Made by a program: the position numbers and the translations under genes
Assembly (NCBI RefSeq): GCF_002161285.1
Contig: NZ_NFHH01000019.1
Coordinates: 1-64,000, forward strand
Direction: 5' to 3'
Length of the DNA stretch: 64,000 nt
DNA from: Blautia sp. An81
GTDB taxonomy: Bacteria > Bacillota > Clostridia > Lachnospirales > Lachnospiraceae
Notes under the pieces: generated by a model
What the model saw: the letters and a program-made list of their open reading frames with translations, nothing else
What the model was told of the DNA's origin: nothing
Databases searched by the model: none
Shown: positions 63,826-64,000 of the stretch, in pieces
Layout: each line of letters begins with the position of its first letter
Numbering within the stretch: the stretch's first letter is position 1

Positions 63826-64000
63826 TTACGAGGGGACAGCTTGATGAAATGCAGAATTTACTACATCGAATAGCTGTTCTGGTTTATTATACTTTACTCT
63901 TGCATAGATGTCCATAGTTGTCTTGCTGTTCTCATGTCCGGCAAGGTACTGGACCGTCTTGGGGTCAACACCTGCATACAGAAGATTGGTGATGTAGGTA
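63826..64000 (-). CDS. Site-specific tyrosine recombinase (integrase), C-terminal part
   Basis: The gene runs off the right edge; only the last 57 codons are seen. Minus-strand translation reads TYITNLLYAGVDPKTVQYLAG, then HENSKTTMDIYARVKYNK. This is the catalytic C-terminus of a phage/ICE-type tyrosine integrase: His in AGHENS and nucleophile Tyr in MDIYARV. It lies about 95 bp from the rpsI remnant, the expected position at an element end. Confidence 0.88.
   Translation of the reverse strand, partial: TYITNLLYAGVDPKTVQYLAGHENSKTTMDIYARVKYNKPEQLFDVVNSAFHQAVPS

Overview
The window reads as a chromosomal segment of a low-to-mid GC Gram-positive anaerobe, most likely a Lachnospiraceae (Blautia-like) gut clostridium. 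This is inference from gene content: anaerobic sulfite reductase asrABC, an anSME-type radical SAM protein, a CooC/AcsF-type nickel ATPase as in acetogens, PadR/DUF2812 pairs, HprK and a ROK glucokinase. No 16S gene is inside the window to settle the genus.

Layout. 1-520: tandem sigma-A promoters and leader of an rRNA operon reading left out of the window, preceded by two serine tRNAs. 600-5285: a minus-strand housekeeping run tsaE-tsaB-rimI-(zinc-ribbon protein)-rnz-tsaD-ispD, holding three of the four bacterial t6A tRNA-modification genes plus tRNA 3' processing. 5403-9540: cyclophilin, YigZ and a class A penicillin-binding protein. 9549-15460: ROK kinase, hprK, uvrC, ftsH. 15683-17158: DUF1846 protein, followed by a large dispersed hairpin element. 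17444-25070: galE, then a probable long minus-strand operon greA-response regulator-histidine kinase-ABC ATPase-proA-CPBP protease-radical SAM protein. 25195-28834: Crp/Fnr regulator plus asrABC with a CRP-like palindrome centred at about -41.5. 28845-33640: PadR/membrane protein pair and the trkA-trkH potassium uptake operon. 33696-39357: truncated MerR gene, a TetM-like GTPase fused to a Rae1/YacP nuclease domain, an AlbA-type regulator framed by 18-bp direct repeats, and a LysR regulator divergent from a D-2-hydroxyacid dehydrogenase. 40818-50471: HD protein and PhoH/PIN protein, MATE pump, amino-acid:cation symporter, LURP-one protein, phosphatase, PadR, DUF2812, CooC-like ATPase, TetR. 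50377-56036: second MATE pump, LOR/SDH-domain enzyme, YtcJ-type amidohydrolase, BrnQ. 56189-59030: second PadR/DUF2812 system, a DUF6483-like protein and an Xre regulator. 59294-62217: carboxymuconolactone-decarboxylase-like protein, aldo/keto reductase, MerR, cupin. 62303-64000: a deletion pseudogene, a strict 53-bp tandem array, an rpsI 3'-end remnant with its terminator, and the C-terminus of a tyrosine integrase: the edge of an integrative element in rpsI that continues beyond the window.

Most genes are core or metabolic. The parts least explained by standard annotation are the GTPase-nuclease fusion (34013-36730), the 53-bp array beside the rpsI integration site, the two PadR circuits with matching operators in 17-bp promoter spacers, the dispersed GGGGCTGTCGCA hairpin elements (three copies, two flanking one dehydrogenase gene), and the AlbA-type gene between 18-bp direct repeats. 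No CRISPR array, complete insertion sequence or complete phage was seen.
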